A stretch of DNA of 64,000 bases from Lophium mytilinum. Its lineage: Eukaryota; Ascomycota; Dothideomycetes; Mytilinidiales; Mytilinidiaceae. The DNA is taken from positions 682,001 to 746,000 of the forward strand of contig MU004190.1 of NCBI GenBank assembly GCA_010093605.1, given 5' to 3'. A program made the position numbers and the translations under genes. Shown here piece by piece: positions 22,155-33,447 of this stretch; the stretch's first letter is position 1, and every line of letters starts with the position of its first letter. The notes under the pieces were generated by a model. It had not been told where the DNA came from, did not search any database, and was given only the letters and a program-made list of their open reading frames with translations.

Positions 22155-22976
22155 ATGGGCCCTACTCCACTAGAAGATACCCAATCGCCCATGCACAAGG
22201 AGACCACGAACGCAACGGACGCTTTGGGTCAAACGTCTCCTCCCCCAGACGTAGATTCTCAGATCAACAGCAATGACTCCGGACCGAGCGAGGGCAGCTC
22301 CCCGTTCCGCTTCCTCGACCTTCCAGCTGAGCTCCGCCTCCGCATTTACGAGTACTACCTCGAAGGCAAAGAGTGTACCGTACGTATTGGGTGCTTTCCC
22401 TCTAAATGCGACCATCTCCTGCCCGACGACTTGTGCACAGGACGTTATTTCTTCCTTCCGCACCCCTCTCTCATCGCTCTCCCGCGCGTCAACCATCAGA
22501 TTCGCCTAGAGATCGCGCCCTTAGTCTTCGCAACAGTACTCAGAATCTATGTCAGAGACCATATAGGCCTGATAAACTTCGCTCGCAATGTCGGCGATCT
22601 CGGCCGGAAGCGCATTGAGGTGCTACATTTCTTTTGCATCAAGAATGCCACTTTTTCTAGTTCGAAAACCTGTCCCTACAATGAGGGGCTGAGCAAATTC
22701 TCAAATCTAAAGAAACTCGACATCCAGATCTACCCAGGACCACATGACTTTATATCGCCCGTTGAGTTCGTCCAAGTGCATGGTTTGAGAAAACTGCGCG
22801 CTGCTAAAGTCGACATCACTTTCGCCGTCGTCCCATGGCACCGCCAGTACGCTGTTACGCGCGCTAAAGCACGAAAGTGGCGAGATGACCTCCGGAAAGC
22901 GATCAAGAGACCCATTCGAGGACGCAGGTCAATTGCTTCGCCTCACAGTCTCATACCGGGCAACACTCCAACGTAA
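22155..22976 (+). CDS. 2EXR/F-box-like protein
   Basis: A single exon of 273 aa. Residues about 50-65 read RFLDLPAELRLRIYEYYL, the conserved N-terminal block of the 2EXR domain. A second block follows at about residue 105 (LIALPRVNHQIRLEIAPLVF). A stretch of alternating hydrophobic residues (VEFVQVHGLRKLRAAKVDI) comes later, and the C-terminus is basic (KAIKRPIRGRR). Function is unknown for the family. The stop lies 60 bp from the end of the convergent chitin-binding gene. Confidence 0.83.
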   Translation: MGPTPLEDTQSPMHKETTNATDALGQTSPPPDVDSQINSNDSGPSEGSSPFRFLDLPAELRLRIYEYYLEGKECTVRIGCFPSKCDHLLPDDLCTGRYFFLPHPSLIALPRVNHQIRLEIAPLVFATVLRIYVRDHIGLINFARNVGDLGRKRIEVLHFFCIKNATFSSSKTCPYNEGLSKFSNLKKLDIQIYPGPHDFISPVEFVQVHGLRKLRAAKVDITFAVVPWHRQYAVTRAKARKWRDDLRKAIKRPIRGRRSIASPHSLIPGNTPT

Positions 22977-23036
22977 AAATGCAATATCATTCGTGCTCTC
23001 GCCAAGAAACACTCTATCCATCCAACACCCCTCCTC

Positions 23037-23991
23037 CTATGTCCCAACCTCATCCAAGCTCGCCACAACCACCTCCCCTCCACTCGGATTATTCGGCTGC
23101 ATTCCCTCCGTCTTAGACTTCAAAAAGCAATTCCCCGGAATCTTCACTGCGTCGAATGCCATCGTCGCATTCACCCACGCAGGCACCCACTTCACACCCA
23201 GACATGTTGCGTTCACTGCTGAATAATGGTTCAAGCTCCAGCATGCCTCAACACAGCTAGACACCGTATCCGCCATGCTGGTCACAATGTCGAAGCCCAG
23301 CCAATTGGTCGCACAGTGCAGGGTATACGGCACGTTCGCGACGGTACTCGATAGGCTATGGTTGTTGAGGTCCGGACAGCCGGTTGAAGGAGCAGCCGCT
23401 ACGGCGGAGCAAACGCCGAACGTGCTTTGACAATCCGCATTGCAGTAGTCGGCTGTGGATCCACTGTGAAAGATGTTAGGAGCAAATACAGACTCTAAGA
23501 GGATGAGAAACGTACCACCAGCCTCTCGCAGAGCAGCAATCGCCATATACCGAATCTTTGCATGTATAGCCGTTTTTCCCGCCGCATGTACCGTCCGGGG
23601 ATATCTTCCCAGTCGAAGTTGGAAGAGCTGAGGTTGATGTCGGCGAGCCTCCGGCTATGCTCGTGGAGGCCTGGCTGGGGCTCTGATTCTGTTGCGCCTT
23701 TAGTCGAGATGTCGACGCGGAGCAGGCGTCGTGTTCAATCTTCTTGGATACCATTCCGCCGATTACAGCCGCAATGACCGCAACAAGTAGAAACGCTGCT
23801 ACCGCCAAGGCGATGGTGAGTCCTTTTCGCCGCGAGGTTGTGGGAGAGGGAGGTGTCTGAGTATAGCCGGCATCCTTTTTGTACCACGGTGCACTACTGG
23901 GTACCACTTCCGGGAACTCCTCATATGCGTTGTGGACCTCGAGATCTGAGTGCTGTACCACCGGGGCTGTCATCTTGTCGTTGCGGTCCAT
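23037..23991 (-). CDS. Membrane-anchored chitin-binding (CBM18) protein with C-terminal Cys-rich domain
   Basis: Exons 23516-23991 and 23037-23463 give 300 aa. Residues 1-55 are polar. Residues about 58-80 are one hydrophobic segment (GLTIALAVAAFLLVAVIAAV), and no signal peptide precedes it, so a type II membrane topology is likely. A Ser/Thr/Pro linker follows. Then comes a hevein-type CBM18 module (CGGKNGYTC, YGDCCSARGWCG, YCNADCQ) with its eight cysteines; the splice junction restores the key Trp-Cys. The C-terminal part (about 195-285) has six cysteines in HCATNW, SSCVEACWS, TCLGVKW and GNCFLK, resembling fungal PAN/apple-like modules. The architecture suggests wall chitin binding from the plasma membrane. 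A role as sensor, or in hiding chitin from hosts, is only a guess. Confidence 0.88.
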
Positions 23992-25329
23992 GCTTTCTGC
24001 GTCGCCAGAAGCTAAACGAAAGACTTAAAAGATACTGAGAAGGATCATGCAAAGCGGAGAACTAAAGAAATGGGTGGGGGGAGAGACCTAAAGGATGAGA
24101 GCCACGGGAAGGAAGGTTTCATGCTGCCCTGCTAAATACGCTCTATAGCAGGTGTTGGCATCTGACAGCTAGCATGATTCAACTCCTACCATCTACTTTG
24201 GGATTAAACATAGAGCTGCTCTTGGCACGCTAGGAGATCCCCTAAACTCATCAGGTCCGAAGCTGAGCTGCTAAGCGCCGCCTAGCCCAGACTCCAACTC
24301 GATAGGGCTGCAATAACGCGCCAAGAGTGGCGAGTCCTCGCCGCGGAGCCTCTCGCGTAAGCTTAACATCTTATTCCTCCGCTTCTACGTACGTACCGAC
24401 CAAGTTTTGGCGCAGAGACGTTGAGGATGTGGGAATGCAATTAGCATGCCAAGGAGCACCAACATCACAACCAACTCCCATCGTCTGCTTACCACTTCTC
24501 CTCCTCCCACACAGCCATAGAGTAAATACAAAACAACGACCTCTCCCGCTCCTCCCGCGCTAGCATTCTTCAGCCAAGGAACGAGGCGTCCCACTGCCCG
24601 CAAATCTTATTCTGACGGCGAAACGTGCGCCGCAGCAAGGGTTGCTGCGGCCTGCCCCCTGTTGGTGGCCGACGCCTCCTGAGTGGGCACGCACCAGGAA
24701 AAGCGTTGGAGCTGCCCCACCACAGCCTCTCCTCATAGGGCTCGAGGTCAACGAAATTATTAACGTCGAACCGTGCGCTGCAGTGGTGGCGGCTGTTCGG
24801 CGCCTTGGCGAAGGGGACTAGCGGCTGCTCGGCTGATGAAGCGTGCCAAGGGGCTGCTAAATGTTGGGTCATTCTGGGGCTGTGGGTGTTGGTGTGTTTG
24901 GGGTTTTTATTGCAGGTTGGGACATCTTTGTAGAGAGCGTGACTCGTGGAGAGCGGAGGGGGGCTTGCATGCTCGGTTCTGGAAGTTCTGGAAATTGTGC
25001 GACTTGTGAAACTACGTAATTAGGTGCTGGGGAGACGGGCCGTTATCCTGGTGCTGTCTGGGAATGGTTGATTTTGAGGGTGGTCGGTTATATCTAGAGC
25101 TTTTTTAAATTGCTTGGTTTCTTACGCCAAGGAGGCGGGATGGTGAAGGGAAGGATTGGGATCCTTACATGGAGATTTACGCGATGTCCGGTATTTCGAG
25201 ATGTCGATAAGCAGTGCAGGCATTAAATAGCTTTCACTCATGATGGGAAAGTGATGTGGTGTGCTTGATCGTAGCGTCGTTTTCTAGCCTACGTCGGGCA
25301 CTAAAAGCAGTGGGATACCCCGGCCCCTA
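23992..25329. other. Gene-free stretch
   Basis: No gene is seen. A perfect 9-bp stem with a 3-base loop lies at 24630-24650, and a diverged second copy of its flank (GTGCGCYGCAG) lies near 24772. Both could be chance features of a G/C-rich patch. Short frames here have no domain similarity that I recognise. Confidence 0.5.
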
Positions 25330-27880
25330 TGAGCCACCTCGAACAGCGCCAACCACTTGTTGAAATCCCCTGTATACACTACACTTACATCTCTACGAAG
25401 TCACTCAAACACCACCATACAGCTATCTTGATATCTATCGAGTTGCCTGGAGTGCCTACATACACATCCCCCCGAAACCGTCTAAGGCGACCTGGCGACC
25501 TAGCGAGCTTAAAGGTGGTTCGAAACCGTTTATTTGGGTTTCTAGAAATATCATAAGGTACCTCCTGCGGCGTCAATCAGTTGTATTAGTTGCATATGAT
25601 ATGTAATAGTGGCCTTGTCCAAGTCGACTGAGTGGCTTTTGAACCCTACATGTGTAAATCTATCTGATACCGTCTGAGGAGGCCTCACGAGCTTAACGGA
25701 CCGTCAAACCGGTCCGACTCAGATTCCTAGGAGCAGTACAGGGCACCTCAAACAGTGGCAAGTAACAGTTCTTGGTTACGCACTATGCGGATTATTGAGG
25801 CTATCTGTGTAATCTCCTCACCATTCCTAGTCGACCTAGTTGCTAAAATCACACTCGTGTACCACCGTCTGAGGTGCTTTCACGATCTTACCGGCCGTTC
25901 AAAACGCAATAGCTCGGCTTTCTAGAGTTCGTACAAGACACCTCAGACAGCGGCAAGAGGGGGTTGATAATTACGCATTAAGGTTAGCATATGCTTTGGC
26001 CGAATAGCTTTATACTACTCAGGGCACCCCTTACAGTAGTATCGAGCGTGCAGAAAGAAAGCCCTATCACTGTTATATCTATGCACTAAAATGCATCCCT
26101 TGAAACAGGATATTAAAGTCAACAACAGGGAAGTCAGCATACATTTTGCCTGCACAAGCCCCTGCTATCCAGGCCCCTCTTTACAGCGGCGTCTAGGGTG
26201 CAAGGTAAGCCTCCAACACTATAGTATCTAAGCACCTAACTATAGTACTTCAACTATCTATTACGTGAATGTTCAGGTCAACACTACAGAAATTAGCCTC
26301 CCTTTTACCTACACAAGCCTCTACTACCCAGGGTACCCCTTACAGTAGTATCGCACATCCAGAAAGAAAGCCGTAGCGCTGTAATATCCGTCCACCAAAA
26401 TACAGCCCTTGGAACGGGATGTTAAAATCAACACCACGGAAATCAGCATACCTTCTAACGTCACGAGCACCTAATCCCCAGGGCCCTCCTTACGGTGGTA
26501 TTGGGCAACTAAATACAAAGCTATAGCAGCGCTATACACATTCATGAGGAACTCTACCTAGGATTAGCACACCACATCAACATTGGCCTCAACACCACGA
26601 AAACCAGCCTACCTTTGCACTCCCCCACCCACCTTTCACCCAGAGCTCCCCTCACAGCGGTATCAGAAGCGCAATACGAGAGTCCAAGTGATACCATGAC
26701 CACCTCCTTCCCTCTCATACACCACATCACATGACGTAGTCACAACAACACCCACGTATGTCGATGTCATCAACCCCTTATCGAATTTACTTCCAGTCTT
26801 GAACTCTATATCGAGTTGCGTTCAGCATGCATGTTTACACTGCTTTGACACCACTTGAGGTGGCCTTACTAGGTTTCAGACTGTCTAAAACGCAGTAGTT
26901 CATAATTCAGCGATTAGCACGGGGCACCCCATACAGTGGCAGGAAGCGCTCAATACGTAGGAATTCATATTTTAGAGAACAGCACGAAGCACCTCATACA
27001 GCGGCAGGAAGCAGCCAAAACGCAGCAATCCATATTTCAGAGAGTAGCACGGGACACCTCATACGGTGGCAGGAAGCAGTTAGAACGCAGCAATTCGCAT
27101 TTCAAGGAAATGGCACGGGGTACCCCACACAGTAGCAGAAAGCGGTCAAAACTCAGCATATCGATTTTCGGAAAATGGGGCAGGGCGCCTCAAACAGGGG
27201 TAGAAAGAGGTTAGCCATTCTAGTCTACCGCCGTTTAAGGTGCCCTCATGAGGTTTTCGGCTGTCCAAAACGTAGCAATTTAGATATATGGAAATAGTAG
27301 AGGCCACCTCAGACAGTGGCATCACGGGGTTTGTGATTTCCATCTGATACCGTCTGAGGTAGCCTCACAAGCTTCCCAACCGTCCAAAACGCATCGATTC
27401 AGAATTTAGGAAATAGCACGGGGCACCTCAGACAGTGGCATCAAGGGGTTGTTGACTCCCATCTAATGCCGTCTGAGGTGGCCTAACGAGGTTCCCAACC
27501 GTCCAAAATGTAGGTATTCGGAATTTTGGAGACGGTACAGGGCACCTCAGACGACGGCAAGTAGATGTTGTTGATCACGTTCTGACGCCGTCAGAGGTGC
27601 CCTGACGAGCTTCCTAACCCTCCAAAACGTAGGCATTCAGGATGCTGGAAAGGGCACAGGGCACCTCAGACAGTGGCAAAAAGGGCTTGCTAGTTACGTG
27701 GTGTGTGTATGATGTCAGGTTTTCTACAGTTTTGACACCGTTTGAGGTGCCCTCACGAGCTTTCCCAAACGTCCAAAACGCAATAGTTCAGACTTCGGAA
27801 ATGGTACAGGGTGCCTCAGACAGTGGCAAGCAGGCGCTGTCATTTACGCAGAGTGTGTATCATTAGGATCATCGCCAACA
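25330..27880. repeat. Array of ~95-bp inverted-repeat elements and derived tandem repeats
   Basis: A 2.5-kb block is made almost only of variants of one short element. Its ends are TGACACCGTCTGAGGTGCC on the left and GGCACCTCAGACAGTGGCA on the right, which are near-complementary inverted repeats. The core word is GTCCAAAACGCA. Fairly complete units lie at about 25478-25575, 25665-25760, 25857-25955, 26851-26941, 27228-27321, 27346-27440, 27466-27559, 27582-27678 and 27733-27829. Between them are two derived tandem blocks. At 26021-26700 there are five copies of a 150-162-bp unit starting near AGGGCACCCCTTACAG. At 26917-27200 there is a ~65-bp unit made from the right half of the element. No coding frame is credible. 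Confidence 0.85.
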
Positions 27881-28024
27881 ACTACAACTTTCAACTACCC
27901 AGACCGCCAAATAGCCGGCAAAGCACTCCCCAACGCCAAAATGCCACCAAATGCCCCCAATTCCAAGAAAAGCCTAAATATACATAGAAGAAAAGAATTA
28001 GAAGCATACCTTCGCATTTATTGA

Positions 28025-28873
28025 TTACAAAAACAGTTCCGGCGCAAATGTGACCATTCCCATGACCGCCGCGTCCAGCCCCTCCTCGTCCTCCATATCT
28101 GACGCGTCGTCCATGCTCATGTCATCAATGTTGTCAAATGTCAGATCTTCCTCCACAAAGTCCCCCACGCTCACTGGACTGTTGTGATAAGTTCCGGTGA
28201 CGGCGCGTTCGCATTTGGTAGTATCAGTGACAATATTCCCCGAAGCGTAGGAGGAGCCAACGTAGAACGTAAGGGTGGCCTTGGCTTGGTGATTCTCCCG
28301 GAAAACCTTCTGCAGAACTGCGACGGTATTGGTGGCGAAGCGTGCGGCATTGAGGCGGATGCGGAGGTGCTTCACAACGCGTGAGCGGATGAGGAAGCAC
28401 AAGGCGTAGGTGAATGGGTGCATTTGAGTCAAAAGGGAGTCGTCGAAGTGGTCGACGATCAAAGGGTGGAGCTTGGAGCAGACTTCGACGCTGACTTGAT
28501 CCAGTTTGAGGTTGGCAACGGCTGGTGCCTTGATAAGCTGGGCTCTGTCAAGCGTAGTGGGCAGATCTGGGTGGTCGGTGCAGAGGGAGATCGCGATCTT
28601 TCGCAGGAAGTGTAGATTTCCGGAGGCGATGGGTCCGAGCGGCTGGGCGGCGTTGCATGTAAAAAGGAACTCGTTTTTCGAGTAGAAGGTTTCGGCGGCC
28701 TGAAGATGCCAGGACGAAGTCTGCATAATTGCCAGCATGTTCGCAGGAGTGGGCGTGTCGACAGGCACAAAGCCGTCAGTAACGAGCAACTCTTCGTATA
28801 CCATGAGCAGGAGCTCAACAGGTATCGCGCTTAGGTAATCCATCTTGTTCTCTTCAGTGGTTCGGGTAGACAT
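28025..28873 (-). CDS. 2EXR/F-box-like protein with acidic tail
   Basis: A single exon of 282 aa starting MSTRTTEENKMDYL. The N-terminal AIPVELLLMVYEELL resembles the F-box/2EXR start block. The middle carries LRKIAISLC and VKHLRIRL, as in fungal proteins of this kind. The C-terminal 55 residues are very acidic (DDMSMDDASDMEDEEGLD). No catalytic motif is seen. The gene ends about 150 bp from the repeat array, and it is the third such protein within 12 kb. Function unknown; the family assignment is moderate because the block is degenerate. Confidence 0.78.
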   Translation of the reverse strand: MSTRTTEENKMDYLSAIPVELLLMVYEELLVTDGFVPVDTPTPANMLAIMQTSSWHLQAAETFYSKNEFLFTCNAAQPLGPIASGNLHFLRKIAISLCTDHPDLPTTLDRAQLIKAPAVANLKLDQVSVEVCSKLHPLIVDHFDDSLLTQMHPFTYALCFLIRSRVVKHLRIRLNAARFATNTVAVLQKVFRENHQAKATLTFYVGSSYASGNIVTDTTKCERAVTGTYHNSPVSVGDFVEEDLTFDNIDDMSMDDASDMEDEEGLDAAVMGMVTFAPELFL

Positions 28874-31098
28874 TCTTGGTGGTTGTTGAGTGTCGCTGTA
28901 GGAGTCGCGATGTAAAGGTTGCGGGTGGATTGAGTGTGGGAGGGCTAGTTGGGCGGTATTGTTGTGCGCGGACTATAGGCTTGGACGACGATGGCGCTCT
29001 GATCAAAGCCCTGTTTATTGAGTCGGGAACGGAACCGTGGTAGCCTATGTGTCCTAAAGTGGGGCACGTGCCGAATGGAGTATCAAGACAAACGCGCTTG
29101 GCAACACGCTACAAGACTTTCCAGCGACTTGAGATTTAGTACGGAGTTTGATACGAATGCCGGAGCCTTGAAAGGTGACGAGATGAGGTGGCGGAGTTGG
29201 ATACATATTACCTGAATCGATCAAAGTCGAGCCTCAATTGAACCGCGGGCCTCGAACGTGTCGGACGTGATGTGGAAGTAGCCGCCGCCAGTAAAGAAAA
29301 AGTGGAGAGTAGGAAGGATAGAGGAACAGTGGTGCGGTCGAGGGAAGGATAAGCCTATATAGGCGTCGGGTTGTTGTGATCTTGCGCGTGCTTGGCAGTA
29401 GCGAGCGTTGAGCAAGCGGGGTTTAACCGGCCGGTCATGGGACAACGTGATCCAACGCGTACTTTGAGAGCTGCAGGCTGCAATGCGGGTTGCCGAACAC
29501 TAGATCTGGAGGGCAGGTGATCTGAGCACGGCCGAAACAGCAATGGCGATAGTCCTCGAGGCAACGCTTTTGATGCAACCTCAATTAGATGCTGCACCTG
29601 AACTCTGTGCCGACTTCAAATTCCTAGATGAAGCACGCGTAGATGGCCTGAGAGCTGATGTGGCAGTAGCAGCCTTAAAAGTGGAAGACGCGACGCCACG
29701 CGGACACGTCTTGAGGTTGGTTGCGTAGGACCTGGAACACATACGCCAGCCCATAGGTCCTGCGGCACGGGCTTCCGGTGTTCGCCTCCCGATTTCTTCC
29801 CTGGCATTTGCCTCGATGTGTGCGACATCTGCCCCACAGCTCCAATCCGTGATGCTTCATCATACTACTTCCCTTCCATAATCGTGGAATCAGAGTCACA
29901 TATAAAAGAGGACGAGGAAAAGAGAAGCTGGAGAACGTAATATGGTAGAAGAGGCCCATCTTGTTCTTGATTTTATTCATTAGGGACAGGAGTCCAACTA
30001 TCTCATCATCTTATGCATTTTTGAGGGTTTTCATTGAGGCCGGTAAGGCGGAGAGCAAGAGGGACGGACTCGTTTTCGCGACGCAGACCCACGGCCAACG
30101 GTGCCGCATAACATGCCCGTGGCTGGTGGGGAAAATGAAGATGCCGGCGGGCACATGTCGATCGCGATGACGGCGTAACGGCGCGGCTACCTCATGACGA
30201 GGAGATGGCGGAAGCCTGAGCATGCTGCGCATCTGATCATATCATCCTATGAACAGCTTAACGTCGAAGATGCCAACTAAAAAGGAGATACTCGTCCCCT
30301 ATTGCTCTACTAAGCGCAACATCCACAGGCAGGTAGTAGAGGAAGCTGCCGAGCGAGGCTATCGCACGCGCACGCGCATCCGCATCATTTGCAGAGTGAG
30401 TTAGCTTGTGAATACCGGCTCAGGTATAGGTTTTGCAAAGTTCTGGGTTCTCTGCAATTAGAAGTACATCACCTGGTGGTATTGACAGGAACAGATGTCG
30501 TGGCCCTGGTAGAAATTGGCGTGGGTGCCGGATCGGATTATTAGAACGCCGACAATGCACGTTCCCTCTTGTCAGCCTCACGTGCCTCAGTACCTTCTTG
30601 GTCGCGCGAAGGTCTCTATCTCTGTCCTAGGCTTCCTTTGCCCTTGCTTAGCTAGAGTAGAAGAAAATGAAGGATCTGGACGTATGTAAGGCTAAGAGAG
30701 TAGAGGCGATGTGTACAAAGACTGAATTAGTTTTACTTGTTTTCTCATCCACCGACACTGAGGAACAAACTGCAGTGAAATGTATTAGGAACATAAGTGT
30801 CAAATCAGTCGAGCCGTTGTTCGAACAAGAGAGAATCATCGCATTTTCCTGTGCTGGTCCTTCCAGCCCTTTCGAAAACCGGCCTCCCAAGCCAAAGCAG
30901 TGCCCGCCAACGAGATAAATATATTACAGTAACCGTAAACCAAGCACCCAGACATTTTCGCTGCGGAGGCCCTCTCACAGCGTATCTAGGTACTGTTTTG
31001 TCCTCCAAGAAAAAGCTGCCAGTATCAACAGGGCGCAGCACTCGATCGCATCAAAACCAATACTTCAAAACACCCACTCGCTCGTCTCGACTCACGTC
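28874..31098. other. Gene-free stretch of about 2.2 kb
   Basis: Short frames occur on both strands but none shows a domain, codon pattern or splice structure that I trust. A 48-codon frame at about 30270-30415 with basic composition is unexplained. No repeat of the neighbouring array is seen here. Confidence 0.5.
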
Positions 31099-33447
31099 TC
31101 AATGATGGTCTCCCCCTAATAGCGGCGCACTTTCTCCAGCACCGCCCTTGTTCCTTTTCTTGCCAGCCCTCTTCTTGCGCTTCTTCTTCCCGCCGCTCTG
31201 CGCCTTGTCGCCTGCGCCATCAGCGTCAGTATGATCAGCTCCGTTTTGTTTCGAATCCTCGCTTTTGTCTCCAGAGTGATTGCCCTCCTCAGTATCCGAC
31301 GAGCTCGTCGTCTCGAGTACCATCTTCTTGATGCCGCCAATATCTACAAAGTTCTCTGTAATACTGCCACTCCGTGCCGTTGCACGCTTTTTGGGAGCTT
31401 TCGGAGACGATGAGCCCACCGAGTGCAAAGAGCCAAGTGTGCTGGTGGAATTTGTTCTTCCTCGTCGATTATCGATGATGATTTTCGCATCCGAGTCCGC
31501 AGTCTTGGGTCTTTGTGACGCAGGCCCGTCCTCACCGTCGGTTTGGGATTGCGGTGCACCAGAGCTCATGGTTCCGTATCCAACAGCTAGGCTGTGAACA
31601 CCGTCGCTCGCATCGCGGCCCGCTGATTCTAGCAAACCGTCTCCGATGCCGCCTTGGGTCTCATTGGGACTGTAGTGTACTTTCTGGGCGTTTTCTGGTA
31701 TTGGGGCAACGCCTGGCTTGATTTTGACGGTGTTGATGCGGGTCTGCTTGGGCCGTGTTGCCACATTCGAGGGGCCGAGATGCTTGAGGTGTTTCTGGAA
31801 TTCTGGATCAGTGCTACGGATAGGGAATGTTCCGTTGGTTCTGTCCATCGAGCCAGTCCCGCTGCTTCTCCGGCGTATCATGAAGGTTGCTACCTTCGGA
31901 CTGGCAGCCATCTCCGACATCGATGGTTTCGGCTTGTCTGCTCCAGCGATATCTACAGCTCGGTCTTCCGGTACAGTTGTTATGCTCGTGGGCTCGTCTT
32001 TTGAGTGTGCGGAGTCTGCAACGACCTCGCCCTTGGGCACACGAGATCGAGGCGCAGGTGCCATGCGTCGAATAGCTTTATGAACGTCGATGAAGACATC
32101 AGACTCGTCAATGATTTCCCTATGCTTTCGTTAGTGGTTGAGCATCCAGCAACGTAAAGTGAACTCACTCTCCAATCAGCTCTTCAATCACGTCTTCCAG
32201 AGTTACCACGCCAGATGCGCCATATGATTCCCCAGGGAAGTCGGATATAAGGACCATGTGCGATTTGCCCTCTTGAAAGAAGTTAACGATGTCCAGACAG
32301 CTTGTCTCCGGCCTGGTCTCCGGCAATGTAGCTAGCGCAAAGTCTCTAACACGCAATGCGTCCTCCGGGTCATAGGTGATGAGCATTTTAACAAGCAGCA
32401 TGCCGACAAAGTTGCGCTCGTTATCCGGTGAGTATATAGGGATCCTAGAATATCCAGCCGAGAGGATAATATCCATCATCTTCTCATCAAGCACGGTATC
32501 GGCGGACATGGTGAAAACGTCATTCAACGGCGTCATAATGCTACCAACGGACTTATCCTTGAGATCAAGAACAGCGCTGATGATGGTGACCTCGTCCTGG
32601 TTGAGTCGGTCATCTGGACTCGTCCCCAAGGTCTTGTGCAAATCAACCAGAGTCTTCAATCCAGCCTTCTTGTATGTCGCGCCGTGGTTCTTTCCGAGTA
32701 GGTAGTCGAGCAGCTTTGCGATGGGCCAGGCGATCGGTGACATGATCCACATGAGAACGTGGATGGTAGGAGCCAGCATGGCACCAATAGGTAGGCCGTA
32801 GCGCGCGCATACTGATTGCGGAACAACTTCGCCGAATATGACTGCGAAGGTCAGCTAATTATCCCCGAGCAGAGAGCAGAAGACGTACCAATCAACGCAG
32901 TACTGCCCAGTACAGCGGGCCAGCCTCCACCGAGAGATCTGTCCAAGACTATAGGCAGTGTTTCATTGGTGATGGTATTGCTGAGGAGGAGCGTGACAAG
33001 AACCCAATGTTTGCCCTTCTTCAGAAGATTGAGTACCTTTTCCGCGTTCTTTCGCTCGGAACCTTCTCCGGAGGATGCAATGACTTGAAGGTAGATTTCG
33101 TCCTGGCCCATGAGGCTTTGTGGAAGCTGTGTCAGTATCGTGTAGCACAAGAGCTAAGACAAGCGCAGAACGTACGCAATAGTCAAGCCGGCGAAAGCCC
33201 CTCCGAGGAGTACCAGAATAGCAGCAGTGCCCAGATATATCCACAGGCTGGGGTCATCGGCGGGTTTGGGTTCATCTTTCTCCAGAAGCCCAACCGAGGT
33301 TCGTTCGACAGGCGCTCCATGGGAAAGAGGGAGGTAGGCGAGGACCAGAAAGAGGAGGCTGATGGTGGTGAAAGCAGCGGGTCTCACGGAGGCCAAAACA
33401 TTGCGACTGCTCGCAGCACCGGAGGCCGAATTCATGGCAAGCAGCAC
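31099..33447 (-). CDS. MAM3: CNNM/Mam3-type membrane protein (DUF21 plus CBS pair)
   Basis: Exons 33176-33447, 32889-33115, 32169-32841 and 31099-32119 give 730 aa. A hydrophobic N-terminal segment (about residues 20-40) is followed by a DUF21 transmembrane domain: [21 protein letters not shown] is split by the first intron, and [14 protein letters not shown] by the second. The CBS-pair region runs from [11 protein letters not shown] through SRIPIYSPD to [26 protein letters not shown], which is split by the third intron. The C-terminal 320 residues are Ser/Gly/Lys-rich and end in a Lys/Arg block ([15 protein letters not shown]). Yeast Mam3 sits in the vacuole membrane and affects metal handling; animal CNNMs act in magnesium transport. 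Family assignment is firm, transported ion inferred. Confidence 0.95.

Noticed and set aside
24630-24650. Perfect 9-bp hairpin as a terminator or RNA element
   Set aside because: Isolated in GC-rich DNA with no neighbouring gene end; eukaryotic termination does not use such hairpins.
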